Below are positions 1 through 9,722 of a stretch of DNA of 64,000 nucleotides, piece after piece. The notes below the pieces were generated by a model, which saw only the letters and a list, made by a program, of their open reading frames with translations, was not told the DNA's origin and did no database searches. Source of the stretch: Anaerolineae bacterium (GTDB taxonomy: Bacteria > Chloroflexota > Anaerolineae > Promineifilales > Promineifilaceae); contig JAHDWL010000007.1 in assembly GCA_023384355.1 (NCBI GenBank), forward strand, positions 36,791 to 100,790, written 5' to 3'. How positions within the stretch are numbered: the stretch's first letter is position 1; each line of letters begins with the position of its first letter. The position numbers were made by a program, and so were the translations under genes.

Positions 1-232
1 ACACACAAGGTCCCATCGAGGTTGTTTCGTCCCGATCGTTCAGCTGCAAGCGGATGCGCAGGTTGCCCGAATACACGATGACGGACAGATAGCCGGCCAG
101 GTCAACCTCAAAGGAACCGAGGCTCAGTATGTCGCCGTGCCCCACCGATTTCCAGAGGGCTTTATGTAATTTCAACTCGACCCGCTGCCCGGCTCGCGCG
201 CCGTCGGCGATGAAGGGATAAAGAGAGGCCAT
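1..232 (-). CDS. Hypothetical protein, 3' end cut by window edge
   Basis: A reading frame opens at the ATG complementary to 230-232 and stays open to the window edge (77 codons). A good ribosome-binding site (GAGGGGAAG) lies just upstream. The visible N-terminus starts MASLYPFIADGARAG and continues with alternating polar and hydrophobic residues, with no signal peptide or membrane segment. I do not recognise the family. It is the most distal visible member of the minus-strand series that also holds the SHOCT and DUF6325 genes, about 200 bp beyond the SHOCT gene. Confidence 0.6.
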   Translation of the reverse strand, partial: MASLYPFIADGARAGQRVELKLHKALWKSVGHGDILSLGSFEVDLAGYLSVIVYSGNLRIRLQLNDRDETTSMGPCV

Positions 233-433
233 GGCTTCACTTCCCCTCAGGATAAGCGTGGCTTCGCCCCCATGATGACTGCCCCGACCAGATAACATGA
301 ACTCGCGCCAAGCGAGTTTATCTTGGGTATTTTGGAATCCCGACCCGGCACGCCATTGCTGCGGCCGGGCGGGGTATTGCTTTTGAATCTCGCCGTTGTT
401 AACGGCGTATGCGCTGCCCCACCGGGCGAGCGT

Positions 434-748
434 TTAGATTCCCAGAAGGCGAGCCTTCTGGGCCGCGAATTCCTCATCAGTCAACAGGCCTTGCGCCTTG
501 AGCGCGCCGAGGCGTTCCAATTGGGTGATGACGTCTTCGGATGGCGACGGCGCCGATGGGGGCATAACCTCGACATACTGCGGAGCAGGCGCGGCTTGTT
601 GCGGCGGTGCCTGGGTAGTCTGGTTCATGGCGTTATTGTAGGCGGCGACATTTTTCTCCGCCTGGCGACGGTTCACGGCATTGCGGGTGGCGGTGGCCGT
701 GCCCACGACAGCGGCGGTGCGGACCATCCCGCGAACTAATCCTGGCAT
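434..748 (-). CDS. SHOCT-domain small protein
   Basis: This 104-aa protein has three parts. An N-terminal Ala/Gly/Thr-rich hydrophobic stretch (residues 1-25) is followed by a Pro/Gln/Ala-rich linker (about 45-70). The C-terminal 30 residues are a typical SHOCT module: LERLGALKAQGLLTDEEF followed by a basic xxKARLL end. SHOCT domains are short helical modules at the C-termini of many bacterial proteins, probably for oligomerisation or membrane association. It lies 17 bp after the DUF6325-like gene, a pairing also known elsewhere, so the two are probably co-transcribed. The exact role is unknown. Confidence 0.8.
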   Translation of the reverse strand: MPGLVRGMVRTAAVVGTATATRNAVNRRQAEKNVAAYNNAMNQTTQAPPQQAAPAPQYVEVMPPSAPSPSEDVITQLERLGALKAQGLLTDEEFAAQKARLLGI

Positions 749-765
749 TTTATTATCTCCTTTCT

Positions 766-1197
766 TTAGGCTTCGGCTTCCAGCCCGGCAAAGGCCTCAT
801 CCACAACAACGGCCGGGATGCGCACGTTCATGGCGACTTCAACGCCAGCGGCGTCGAGGGCATTGACCAGATCGACGGCCCAGGCGTGTTCGATGGCCAA
901 CGCAATCACGGCCGAATCGGGGACCATACCTTCCCACAGTGTCTCGGCATCTTCCGAATCGAATAATCCCCGCGATTCCATGGGGATAAAACTGAGGGCT
1001 TCCAGATCAGATGCCGGCAGGTCCTCAATATCGACACTCCAGCACTTGCCGTCGGGTGCCTTGAACAAAATCATGGCGTCGAGCACCCGGATTACGCCGT
1101 TGGCCGATTGTCGCTTTAATTCTCGCAGGATGCTGCCGTCGAAGGTCGGCTCTCCGAGGGCCAGCACCAGCATATCCACGGGTCCACGCTTTATCAT
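766..1197 (-). CDS. DUF6325-like protein
   Basis: This 143-aa acidic protein starts MIKRGPVDMLVLALGEP. The pattern 'GPVD-hydrophobic strand ... L..L...G.IRVLDA..: KAPDG' and a C-terminal half rich in Ala, Val and Leu resemble the DUF6325/DUF1269-like stress-associated family. There is no signal peptide. In other bacteria such proteins occur next to SHOCT proteins, as here. It follows the P-type ATPase gene after about 210 bp containing a terminator-like hairpin, so it may have its own promoter. Its molecular function is not known, and the family call rests on pattern memory. Confidence 0.7.
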   Translation of the reverse strand: MIKRGPVDMLVLALGEPTFDGSILRELKRQSANGVIRVLDAMILFKAPDGKCWSVDIEDLPASDLEALSFIPMESRGLFDSEDAETLWEGMVPDSAVIALAIEHAWAVDLVNALDAAGVEVAMNVRIPAVVVDEAFAGLEAEA

Positions 1198-1370
1198 TTT
1201 TCCACCTCCGCAAGTTATGATCGTTTACCGCTAATCGTGCCTCCACAGTTTCCGGCACGCTTGATCTGAAAATAGTGTACTCCAGAACCAGGCTGGTTCT
1301 TAGCACCAAAAAGGTGTAAAAAGGGGTGATCTCCTCAGGCTCTGAATTAGGCGGTCATAAGAAAGGAACG

Positions 1371-1401
1371 AGACCTGACAGATCTCCGACCTGTCAGGTC
1401 T
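1371..1401 (-). terminator. Hairpin after P-type ATPase gene
   Basis: A perfect 11-bp stem (AGACCTGACAG with CTGTCAGGTCT, loop of 9 nt) lies 8 bp beyond the ATPase stop codon. On the minus strand it is followed by a moderately T-rich stretch (CTCGTTCCTTTC). It is a plausible intrinsic or partial terminator separating the ATPase gene from the DUF6325/SHOCT genes. Confidence 0.55.
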
Positions 1402-1408
1402 GTTTGTG

Positions 1409-4156
1409 TTAAGCCACAGACTGGCCGGCAGTCTGCGGCGCGGTCTGGGTCGAGTCTCCCCCACGCCGGCGACGCATGAAGAACTTGATCGCCTCGTCGA
1501 TCAGGATCAGGACGAACGCCAGGCCGATGCAGAGTAGCCACTGATCCAGCGACAATGACACCGTCCCCAATATTCGTTGGATAAAGCCCAGTTCTGTAGC
1601 CAGCAACGTCAGCAGCAGAGCCAGTCCGTAGAGCTGCACTTGCCGCCGATCGCCGACGGTGTCGCGAACGAAGATCGTGCCCGTCTCGGAACGGGCGCTG
1701 AGGCCCAGTGCGACATTGAACAGCGAGAAGACGACGAAGCCCATTGTGGCCGCCAGCGCGAGATCGACTGCCTCGTATTGCCGCTCGATGAGCAACGTAC
1801 CGACGGCGATAAGCAGGCCGGTGAAGATCAGGCGAATCCATTGCGAACGGCTCAGCACCGGTTGGCTGAGAGGACGCGGCTTGCGCTCCATCAGGCCGGG
1901 TAACGGCTTGTCGAAGCCCAGGGCGATGGCGATGGGCACCTGGATCAGGAAGTTGACGAACAGCACCACCAGCGGCGAGAAGGGAACACCGCCGAGGATG
2001 CCGAAGATCGACGCCCCCAGGTAGCTGAGGATGAACGCCGACAACATCGCCATCTGGAAGCGGATGTACTTGGACAGGTTGTCATAGATGGCCCGGCCGA
2101 ACTCCACCGCCTTGACGATAGTGGCGAAGTTGTCGTCGGTCAGGATCATCACCGCCGCGTCCTTCGAGACTTCGGTACCGGTGATGCCCATCGCCACGCC
2201 GATGTCGGCCTTCTTGAGGGCCGGAGCGTCGTTTACACCGTCGCCGGTCATGGCGACGATGTTTTGCTTGCGCTGGAGCAGATCCACCAGCCGGATCTTG
2301 TCCTCCGGGGCCACGCGGGCGATCACGCCGATATCGTCCAGCTCTTTCGTCAGTTGCTCGTCGCTCATCGCCTTGAACTGCGCGCCGGTAAGGGCCTTGC
2401 CGGTGATGCCCAGCTCCTTGCCGATGGCCGCGGCAGTCACGGCGTGATCGCCGGTGATCATCCGCACCTGGATGCCGGCGCTATGGCATTGGGCGATGGC
2501 GTCGCGCGCCTCCGGCCGCGGCGGGTCGACGATGCCGACCATGGCCAGCAGCGTCAGGTCCTGCATCAGGTCAATCAGCTTGCCCTTGGGGTCAAACGTC
2601 GCCGGGTCGAAGTCGCGGCGAGCCACGACCATGACGCGTTCGCCGGCGGCGGCCATGCGGTCGTTCTCCTGCAAGGCCAGCGGCCGGTTTTCTTCGGCCA
2701 GCGGCATCACCTCCCCTTCAGGCATCCAGTAGGAGCCGCCGCGGGCGATCAACACGTCCGGCGCACCCTTGACAAAAGCGCGCACCACCGGCTTGCCCTT
2801 CAAGTCGGTCATGTTATGGAAAGTGGCCATAAATTTGTAGTCAGAGTCGAACGGCACTTCGGCCACGCGGGGGTATCTCTCCCGCGCCTGCTCGACGCTG
2901 ATGCCGCCCTTCTCGGCCAGCACGATCAGCGCGCCCTCGGTCGGGTCGCCAATCAGGGCCTCGCCGTCGAGCCGGGCATCGGCGCACAGGGCCATCGGCA
3001 ACATGATCTCGTCGAGGTTGATCTTCGTTCCACCGGCGTGGAGCAATTCGCCCTGCGTGCTATACCCTTCGCCGGTCACCTTGTAACGGTTCTGGCCGGG
3101 GACGGTGAACTCGCGGGCAGTCATCTTGTTGAGCGTCAGTGTGCCGGTCTTATCGGAGCATATTGCCGAGACAGAGCCGAGCGTTTCCACCGACGGCAGC
3201 CGCTTGACGATGGCGTTGTGTTCGGCCAGCGTGCGCGTGCCCATCGAGTAGAGGGTGGTGACGACAGCGGGCATGCCTGTGGGAATGGCCGAGATGGCCA
3301 GGGCGATGCCGGCCATGAACACGGCGTCGAAGGATTGCCCCTGCCGCAGGCCGAGGAAGATCATGATCAGGAAGGTCACACCGGCCAGCGCGGCGATGAT
3401 GATCGTCAGCCGGTCGAGTTGCTTCTGCAGCGGCGTCTTGTCAGCCTCGGTCTTGTTCAGCAGGTCGGCGATGTGGCCCATCTCCGTGCCCATGCCTGTC
3501 GTAGTGACGATCATCTCGCCCCGGCCGCGGGTCACTGAGGTATTCATGAAAGCCATGTTGTGGCGGTCGCCCAGCGGTACGTCGTCCTTGTTGATGACGT
3601 CGTTGTCCTTGGGCGAGGCCACACTCTCGCCTGTCAGGGCGGCTTCCTCGATCTCCAGGGTGGCCGTGACGAAGAGACGTCCATCAGCCGGGACGCGGTT
3701 GCCGGCTTCCATGAGCACAACATCACCCGGCACCAGCTCCGCGGAGTCGACCTCCACGGCTTGGCCGTCGCGCCGCACGCGGGCGATATTTTTCATCATC
3801 TTTTCGAGCGCGGCCAGGCTGGCCTCGGCCTTGCTCTCCTGATTCAGGCCGAGGACAGCGTTGAACACCGTCAGGCCCAACAGCACGATCGTCGTGCCCA
3901 GCTCCTGGGTGAAGACCTGATTGATGACGGCGGCAATGACCAGGATGATCTGCATGAAATCCTGATACTGGCGCAGAAATGCCCGCCAGCCCGGCTCTTT
4001 CGCCTTGCCGGCCAGCACATTGGAACCGTATTGTTGCTGCCTTGATTGCACTTCGGCCGCGCTCAGCCCCCTGGCGGGATCGACTCCCAATTTCTGGGCG
4101 ACCTCGGCGTCGGTCAGCGCGTACCATTTCTCTTGATTTGCTGCAATATCTGCCAT
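1409..4156 (-). CDS. P-type cation-transporting ATPase (P2-like, atypical ion site)
   Basis: This 915-aa P-type ATPase has an N-terminal cation-ATPase domain (residues 5-75), actuator loop TGES (175-178), phosphorylation motif DKTGTLT (Asp335), a nucleotide-binding domain, the hinge TGDGVNDAP, and about ten membrane segments. The overall layout is that of P2A (calcium/manganese) pumps. The ion-binding motifs are not. The M4 motif reads IPTGMP (291-296) where calcium pumps have PEGLP, so the Glu is Thr. M6 reads VNFLIQVP where the family has VNLVTDGLP, so Thr and Asp are replaced. The M5 Asn/Glu pair is also hydrophobic. The transported ion is therefore unknown. It follows the polyphosphate kinase gene by 29 bp. 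Confidence 0.9.
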   Translation of the reverse strand: MADIAANQEKWYALTDAEVAQKLGVDPARGLSAAEVQSRQQQYGSNVLAGKAKEPGWRAFLRQYQDFMQIILVIAAVINQVFTQELGTTIVLLGLTVFNAVLGLNQESKAEASLAALEKMMKNIARVRRDGQAVEVDSAELVPGDVVLMEAGNRVPADGRLFVTATLEIEEAALTGESVASPKDNDVINKDDVPLGDRHNMAFMNTSVTRGRGEMIVTTTGMGTEMGHIADLLNKTEADKTPLQKQLDRLTIIIAALAGVTFLIMIFLGLRQGQSFDAVFMAGIALAISAIPTGMPAVVTTLYSMGTRTLAEHNAIVKRLPSVETLGSVSAICSDKTGTLTLNKMTAREFTVPGQNRYKVTGEGYSTQGELLHAGGTKINLDEIMLPMALCADARLDGEALIGDPTEGALIVLAEKGGISVEQARERYPRVAEVPFDSDYKFMATFHNMTDLKGKPVVRAFVKGAPDVLIARGGSYWMPEGEVMPLAEENRPLALQENDRMAAAGERVMVVARRDFDPATFDPKGKLIDLMQDLTLLAMVGIVDPPRPEARDAIAQCHSAGIQVRMITGDHAVTAAAIGKELGITGKALTGAQFKAMSDEQLTKELDDIGVIARVAPEDKIRLVDLLQRKQNIVAMTGDGVNDAPALKKADIGVAMGITGTEVSKDAAVMILTDDNFATIVKAVEFGRAIYDNLSKYIRFQMAMLSAFILSYLGASIFGILGGVPFSPLVVLFVNFLIQVPIAIALGFDKPLPGLMERKPRPLSQPVLSRSQWIRLIFTGLLIAVGTLLIERQYEAVDLALAATMGFVVFSLFNVALGLSARSETGTIFVRDTVGDRRQVQLYGLALLLTLLATELGFIQRILGTVSLSLDQWLLCIGLAFVLILIDEAIKFFMRRRRGGDSTQTAPQTAGQSVA

Positions 4157-4185
4157 GATGAAGACTCCTTACCGGGTTGTGCCGG

Positions 4186-5073
4186 TCAATAGCGTTCCGG
4201 CACGTGCCGGTAGGGATAATCTGGCTCCTTGTAGTCGCCCTTGGCCTGTCGCTTGGCGATCTTCACCGGCTCGTGGGGGATCTCTTCATAGGGGATGACG
4301 CTGAGCAAATGGGCAATACAGTTCAGCCTCGCCCGGCGCTGGTCGTTGGCGTCTACCACATACCAGGGGCTTTCATGGGTGTCCGTCGCCTCGAACATGG
4401 CGTCGCGCGCGCGGGAGTAATCGTACCAGCGGCGTTGAGCCTCTACATCCATGGGGCTGAGCTTCCAGATCTTGCGTGGGTCTTCGTTGCGTTCGGCGAA
4501 CCGCTTGGCCTGATTCTCCATACTCACGGTCAGCCAGTATTTGACGAGAATGATGCCAGAGTCGATGATCGCTCGTTCGAGATTGGGCGTCTGGCGCAGG
4601 AACGTTTCCACCTGTTCCGGCGTGGCAAAGCCCATCACCCGCTCGACGCCGGCGCGGTTATACCAGCTACGGTCGAACAGCACGACCTCCCCAGCGGCCG
4701 GCAGGTGGGGTATGTAACGCTGGTAATACATCTGCGTCTTCTCACGCTCGGTCGGCGCGGAGAGCGCCACCACGCGAAAGACGCGCGGGCTGGTGCGTTC
4801 GGTGATGCGTTTGATGATTCCACCCTTGCCGGCAGTGTCGCGTCCCTCGAAGATGACGCAGATTTTTGCCCCGGTGGCCTTGACCCATTCCTGCATTTTG
4901 ACCAGTTCCACCTGGAGTGGTTCCAGCGCCTCCTCGAACTCCTTGCGGCCTATTTTCCGCGGCGTTTCCGTGGCGGAGTCTGCGACCGGCGCGGAGTCTT
5001 GAGTCTGTTGTTCTACCTCCTTCCCTTTCTTGTCTTTCTTTTCCTTCTTGTTCTTGTCCTTCTTCTTTGCCAT
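4186..5073 (-). CDS. ppk2: Polyphosphate kinase 2 family protein
   Basis: This 295-aa PPK2 transfers phosphate between polyphosphate and a nucleoside diphosphate in the cytoplasm. The Walker A loop GRDTAGKGG, Walker B segment FDRSWYNRAGVERVMGF and lid with KIWKLSPMD are all present, the last typical of class I enzymes. The first 45 residues are a lysine-rich extension not needed for the fold. I chose the ATG at 5073 (MAKKKDKN) over a TTG six codons upstream because a GGAG sits 12 nt before it. The protein lies in the arginine deiminase island, so it may store carbamate-kinase-derived ATP as polyphosphate or recover it. Confidence 0.92.
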   Translation of the reverse strand: MAKKKDKNKKEKKDKKGKEVEQQTQDSAPVADSATETPRKIGRKEFEEALEPLQVELVKMQEWVKATGAKICVIFEGRDTAGKGGIIKRITERTSPRVFRVVALSAPTEREKTQMYYQRYIPHLPAAGEVVLFDRSWYNRAGVERVMGFATPEQVETFLRQTPNLERAIIDSGIILVKYWLTVSMENQAKRFAERNEDPRKIWKLSPMDVEAQRRWYDYSRARDAMFEATDTHESPWYVVDANDQRRARLNCIAHLLSVIPYEEIPHEPVKIAKRQAKGDYKEPDYPYRHVPERY

Positions 5074-5136
5074 TTTGTTCACTTGCTCCAATGAATTGAC
5101 TGCCTCCGCTTTCCGGCCGGGGGTCTCACGCCCGAC

Positions 5137-5856
5137 CTACTCAAGAACCGATAACACCGCGGCCAGTAAAAAGCCCAGCGCGGTGAACAACCCGACCGTC
5201 TTGCCGCCATGCTCGAAGGCTTCGGGCATCATGGCGTCGGCCAACATCGTCAGCATCGCGCCGGCGGCGAAGGCCTGGGCGATGCGTCCATCGACCCCCG
5301 GCAACCACGTGGCGATCCCATACCCCATGCCGGCGCAAATGGCCGAAACGGCAATGAGCGCCAGCCACATCCCCAGTATTTTGTCGCGCGTATAACCTGA
5401 CGCGGCCAGGTTTAGCGACCCGGCCACGCCTTCCGGTAGGTTCGACACAAACACGGCAACCAGAAAGGCCAAATTTATTGCTCCGCCGAGCACCAGGCCC
5501 ATGCCGAGGATGATCGACTCGGGCACGTTATCCAGAAGTGTGCCGATGAAAATGGCCGCACCTGACCCCGCCCCTGAGCCGGCGGCAATATCCTTGCGAT
5601 CCTCTCCCCCGCGGCGGTCGATCACCCAGTCGCCGGCGAAGAAGGCGACGGCCCCTAGTGCAAAGCCCAGGGCCATCCCCCAGCCGTTCAGGTTCGACTC
5701 GGGCACCAGCTCGTAGGCAATGGCGGCGACCAACGCTCCCGCGCCGATGCCCATGATCAATCCTGTGACCTCCCTTGAAGGTCCGCGCATGGCCAGGAAA
5801 TAACCAATGAGCAGCGATGCCGCCGCCAAACCACCCCAGAGGATTGCTCCGATCAT
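5137..5856 (-). CDS. ZIP-family-like metal permease, paralogue 1
   Basis: This 239-aa integral membrane protein has about eight hydrophobic segments. It contains two NxPE-type motifs characteristic of ZIP transporters: DNVPESIILG in one helix and SNLPEGVAGS in the next. A short hydrophilic loop with DRRGGEDRKD replaces the His-rich loop of classical ZIPs. I start at the ATG at 5856 (MIGAILWGG), which has AGGACAGG upstream. A longer upstream reading would add a soluble, charged leader that is not conserved in the paralogue at 9723-10475. The likely role is uptake or export of divalent metal, substrate unknown. Confidence 0.82.
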   Translation of the reverse strand: MIGAILWGGLAAASLLIGYFLAMRGPSREVTGLIMGIGAGALVAAIAYELVPESNLNGWGMALGFALGAVAFFAGDWVIDRRGGEDRKDIAAGSGAGSGAAIFIGTLLDNVPESIILGMGLVLGGAINLAFLVAVFVSNLPEGVAGSLNLAASGYTRDKILGMWLALIAVSAICAGMGYGIATWLPGVDGRIAQAFAAGAMLTMLADAMMPEAFEHGGKTVGLFTALGFLLAAVLSVLE

Positions 5857-5948
5857 GTTGCCTGTCCTGACATATATTCCCGATAGTCGTGGCGCGGGGG
5901 TCTTGCCCCACAACCCTTCATACCGAACAAGAATCTGATATCGCCGCC

Positions 5949-7223
5949 TTATATCCCGTCGCGCAGGATCGGGCAGGTCATGCAATGACCGCCGCCGCGC
6001 CCCTTGCCCAGCTCGAAACCGGCGATGGGAATGACTTCCACACCCGCCTGGCGCATTCTGCTGATGGTGTAGGTGTTGCGCTCATAGGAAACAACGACAC
6101 CCGGTTCCAGGGCCACGGTGTTGTTGGCGTCGTCCCATTGTTCACGCTCCATCTGATACTGGTCGCCTCCGGTCTCCACCACGGTCAGTTTCTTCACCTT
6201 GAGCGCGTCGGCCACAGCCGAAAGAAAATCCTTCTCGACGGTGACATGGAAATCTCCTTCCTTTGCACCCGGCCGCAGGCTGATGGCCCGGATGTTGTTG
6301 ACCACCTTCGGGTACGCAGTGACCTTGTCGCGGTCGAGCATGGTGAATACCGTATCGAGGTGCATATGGGCCCGGTCCCGGGTCATGACGGCCACGATGA
6401 CGCGGTCAACCTCGTTCGCGGCGAACAGGGCCTTGGCGACCATCTCAATCATGCGCGCCTGGGTGCGCTCGCTCATACCGATGGCCAACGTTCGGTTGCC
6501 GATCGGCTGCACGTCGCCGCCTTCCAATGAAGCGCTGCCGAAATCCTCGATGTCGAACGTGCCGTCCCAATCCTGTTGCGGATACCAGAACTGAAATTCA
6601 GCATCCTGGAACATCGGGTGAAAGCGATAGATCGCCGCCATGTTCAGCGCCTCGCGACGACGCGCCGGCCAATACATGGGATTGACGGTCACGCCATTGT
6701 AGATCCAGCAGGACGGGTCGCGCTGGAAGAGCGTGTTGGGGACGGGCGGGATGACGAAATAGCCCTGGTCATCGATAGCCGCTGCGCCGAGGGAGATCTG
6801 ACGATACTTGGGCAGGTCGAAACCCATCTCCTCCATCTCGCCGATAGTCAACCCGCCGACAAGATGCCTGGCCAGCACGTCCGCTTTCATGGTCGACAGA
6901 AAGGAGCGCACCTCGTCAACCAGCGACCAGCCGACGGTATATTCCGAGGCTACCAGTTCGATGGCCCGTTGGCGGCCCGCCTCACTGGCGGCCAGTGCCT
7001 CGGCCAGCAGGTCAACGTGGTAGAACACTTCGGTTCCGCGGTCGCGCATGATCTTCACGAACTGGTCGTGTTCCCATTGCGCACGCTCCACCCACAATAC
7101 GTCATCAAAGAGCAGGTCGTCGTGGTTGCTGGGGGTCAGGCGCTTCAGGCTGAGATCCGGCCGGTGGACAATCACCTTGCGCAACTTGCCGACTTCCGAA
7201 TGAACACCAAATTGATTCGTCAT
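5949..7223 (-). CDS. arcA: Arginine deiminase
   Basis: This 424-aa enzyme hydrolyses L-arginine to citrulline and ammonia, the first step of the ADI pathway. All family landmarks are present: FQRDPSCW substrate loop, LEGGD catalytic Glu, [12 protein letters not shown] with the catalytic His and Asp, and the C-terminal [13 protein letters not shown] with the nucleophilic Cys (about residue 414). Length matches the bacterial family (about 410-420). It is 50 bp downstream of carbamate kinase, and ornithine carbamoyltransferase is in the same minus-strand island, so the full three-enzyme pathway is encoded. Confidence 0.97.
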   Translation of the reverse strand: MTNQFGVHSEVGKLRKVIVHRPDLSLKRLTPSNHDDLLFDDVLWVERAQWEHDQFVKIMRDRGTEVFYHVDLLAEALAASEAGRQRAIELVASEYTVGWSLVDEVRSFLSTMKADVLARHLVGGLTIGEMEEMGFDLPKYRQISLGAAAIDDQGYFVIPPVPNTLFQRDPSCWIYNGVTVNPMYWPARRREALNMAAIYRFHPMFQDAEFQFWYPQQDWDGTFDIEDFGSASLEGGDVQPIGNRTLAIGMSERTQARMIEMVAKALFAANEVDRVIVAVMTRDRAHMHLDTVFTMLDRDKVTAYPKVVNNIRAISLRPGAKEGDFHVTVEKDFLSAVADALKVKKLTVVETGGDQYQMEREQWDDANNTVALEPGVVVSYERNTYTISRMRQAGVEVIPIAGFELGKGRGGGHCMTCPILRDGI

Positions 7224-7273
7224 GTTTGAATCTCCTTTTTAACTCTTGAAACCAGACTTGATCCCGGGGGTGC

Positions 7274-8188
7274 CTATTGCGGGACGATATTCGTCCCGGC
7301 CGTCCCCGCCACAATGTGTTCGATATCGGCCAAACTGCCGATGGCGGCGCGCTTGCCGGTTCTTTCTACGAACTGGACGGCCGCCTGCACCTTCGGCCCC
7401 ATCGAGCCGGCTGGGAAGGGATGGTCGGCGATCTCGGCCGGGGTTACGGTGGTCAGCTTGCGTTGCGCCGGTTTGCCCCAGTCCAGATATACGCCATCAA
7501 CATCGGTAGCGATGACAAACAGGTCGGCCGCCAGTTCGCGGGCCAGCAGTTCGCTCGCCAGGTCCTTGTCGATGACGGCTTCAACGCCGACGAGTGTGCG
7601 ACTACCGTCGGGCAGATACATGGTAGGGATGCCGCCACCGCCGGCACATATGACAACCGTCTGATGTTCCAGTAGCCATTTGATCGGACGCAGCTCAAAA
7701 ATCCGCTTCGGCAACGGCGAGGCAACAACCCGTCGCCACTTGTCACCGTCCTTCTTGAATACCCAACCCTTTTCGTCTTCCAGGCGACCTGCTTCAACCT
7801 TGTCGTAAACAGGGCCGACGAACTTGGTCGGGTTCAGGAAAGCGGGATCCAAGGGATCGACCTCGACCATGGTCAGGATGGTGGCAAACGGCACCTCGAA
7901 CGGCAACAGATTGCCCAACTCCTGTTCGATCATGTAGCCGATCATTCCCTCGGTCTGCGCGCCGAGGACATCGAGAGGGTAAGCCTCGACCTCCGTGTAG
8001 GCCGACGCCTGCAGCGCCAGCAAGCCGACCTGCGGCCCGTTGCCGTGGGCCAGCACAAGTTGGTGCTCCCTGGCTACCGGGGCCAGCGCTTTGGCGGCGA
8101 TGCGTACATTACGCCGCTGGACATCGGCCGTCATTGGCTCGCCGCGTTTCAGCAGCGCATTGCCACCCAATGCGACAACGATCCTCAT
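7274..8188 (-). CDS. arcC: Carbamate kinase
   Basis: This 304-aa enzyme makes ATP from carbamoyl phosphate and ADP, the energy-yielding last step of the ADI pathway. Conserved segments include [53 protein letters not shown] and GSMGPKV. The ATG at 8188 has an ideal AAGGAGAAGT ribosome-binding site and overlaps the stop of the upstream M20 peptidase gene (ATGA), so translation is probably coupled. A start 14 codons upstream is therefore not favoured. Confidence 0.97.
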   Translation of the reverse strand: MRIVVALGGNALLKRGEPMTADVQRRNVRIAAKALAPVAREHQLVLAHGNGPQVGLLALQASAYTEVEAYPLDVLGAQTEGMIGYMIEQELGNLLPFEVPFATILTMVEVDPLDPAFLNPTKFVGPVYDKVEAGRLEDEKGWVFKKDGDKWRRVVASPLPKRIFELRPIKWLLEHQTVVICAGGGGIPTMYLPDGSRTLVGVEAVIDKDLASELLARELAADLFVIATDVDGVYLDWGKPAQRKLTTVTPAEIADHPFPAGSMGPKVQAAVQFVERTGKRAAIGSLADIEHIVAGTAGTNIVPQ

Positions 8189-9681
8189 GATACTTCTCCT
8201 TGCCCGGGGAACATCCCGGGCGTACCCCACGCCTGAAACAGTCTGGCGTAGAACTGGACCATTTTGCCCATCCCGTCGATCGGGATGCGCTCGTCAATGC
8301 CATGCTCCAGACCACGAAAACGCTCGTCCATGACCAGCGACGTGAATCGGTAAATATGATCGCACACCGGGACAAAGTGCTGGCAGTCGGTTCCCCCAAG
8401 CATCACGTAAGGTGCGACAGGTGGGTTGTCGAATATCTCGCGGATGACTTGCTTCAGGCCTTCATATGCCGGACCGCGAGCCGGCGAGATGGGCAGCGCC
8501 TCGTTGAACTTTCCGGGGACCGGGGTGATGGTGACGCGCTCGTCGTCGATCACCTTCGTTGCCCGCGCCAATACCTCAGCAATCGAGTCGCCCGGTAACA
8601 GGCGAAAATTGACGAACGCCCTGGCCTCCGACGGCACAGTGTTGTCCTCGACGCCGCCCTGGACGATAGTCAGCGCCGTCGTCGTGCGGATGCTGGCATT
8701 CATCTCCGGAATAGCCGTCAACCAGCGGCGCAGAAACGGGCCGAACAGCCAGACGTTGGCGAAGGCGACCTGCAGGTAAATCGGCGCGGCGCGGCCAATG
8801 CCGTGATACATGGGGCGCAGGCGGCGAATACGTGTTGGAAACGGGTGCGTCTCCAGGCGAGCCAACGCCCCGGCCAGAATACCGATGGCTGTCTGCGGCG
8901 GCGGGGTCGAGGAGTGACCGGGTTGCCCCTGAACGGTGATCTCCACGGTCAGATAGCCTTTCTCACTCACCCCTACAAGGGCCACCGGACCGCGCACTCC
9001 GGCGGCCAACCCGTCGAAGATGCCGCCTCCCTCGTCAACGATCCCGGCCAGATGGATGCCCCGATCCCTGAGCAGTTGCCCCATGACCTTGCAACCATTG
9101 ACGCCGCCGGTTTCCTCGTCATGACCCATACCGAATAAAATGGTGCGTTCCGGCTGATAGCCGCGGGAGAGCAGCGTTTCGGCAGCCTCCATGATGCCGA
9201 TGAGCTGGTTCTTGATGTCCAGCGTTCCCCGACCCCAGATGAAATCGTTGGTGACGTGGCCGGCGAAAGGCGGGTGTGTCCACTGATCCAGCGAAGCCGG
9301 ATCAGCCGAGACGACATCCTGATGGGCCATGACCATGACTGATTCCAGTTCCGACTGCGTCCCTCGCCAGGTGTAGAGCAAGCTGTACCCACTGACCACC
9401 TCGCGCTCCAATATGCGGTGGACAAGCGGATAGGTCTCCTCCAGCATTCGATGCAACCGTTCGAATGCCTCGGGGTCGGGTGTACCTCTGTCGTCAAGCG
9501 GGACGGTGGGACAGCGCACAGCCTCCGCAAGATGCTGAGCCACGCATGCGTCATCGACCGGCACAGCGACGATTGCGGTCACATTCCGCTGCCGCCGGGC
9601 AAATACCAGGGTGCGCACCACTACGTAGAGAGTGGTAACGATCAGGATGGCAATGATGACGTAGAGGATATTTGCGAGCAT
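8185..9681 (-). CDS. Membrane-anchored M20 peptidase (carboxypeptidase S/PM20D1-like)
   Basis: This 498-aa protein has an N-terminal signal-anchor helix (residues 3-28) followed by an M20 metallopeptidase. Metal ligands and catalytic residues are recognisable: MAHQDVV (His/Asp), GRGTLDIKN (bridging Asp), HDEETGG (general base Glu and metal Glu), and [10 protein letters not shown] (C-terminal His). Overall layout resembles eukaryotic-type carboxypeptidase S and PM20D1, which act on peptides or N-acyl amino acids. Its stop codon overlaps the carbamate kinase start by ATGA. That tight coupling suggests it supplies free amino acids, perhaps arginine, to the ADI pathway (inference). Confidence 0.88.
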   Translation of the reverse strand: MLANILYVIIAILIVTTLYVVVRTLVFARRQRNVTAIVAVPVDDACVAQHLAEAVRCPTVPLDDRGTPDPEAFERLHRMLEETYPLVHRILEREVVSGYSLLYTWRGTQSELESVMVMAHQDVVSADPASLDQWTHPPFAGHVTNDFIWGRGTLDIKNQLIGIMEAAETLLSRGYQPERTILFGMGHDEETGGVNGCKVMGQLLRDRGIHLAGIVDEGGGIFDGLAAGVRGPVALVGVSEKGYLTVEITVQGQPGHSSTPPPQTAIGILAGALARLETHPFPTRIRRLRPMYHGIGRAAPIYLQVAFANVWLFGPFLRRWLTAIPEMNASIRTTTALTIVQGGVEDNTVPSEARAFVNFRLLPGDSIAEVLARATKVIDDERVTITPVPGKFNEALPISPARGPAYEGLKQVIREIFDNPPVAPYVMLGGTDCQHFVPVCDHIYRFTSLVMDERFRGLEHGIDERIPIDGMGKMVQFYARLFQAWGTPGMFPGQGEVS

Positions 9682-9722
9682 CGAATCATTTACCCCATTT
9701 CAGGCAATGCTGTCACTTGCCA

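Noticed and set aside
2264..3538. 424-codon plus-strand frame opposite the P-type ATPase
   Set aside because: It is antisense to a well-conserved ATPase and rich in His/Arg/Gly/Asp as typical of antisense frames in high-GC DNA; no motif or ribosome-binding site.
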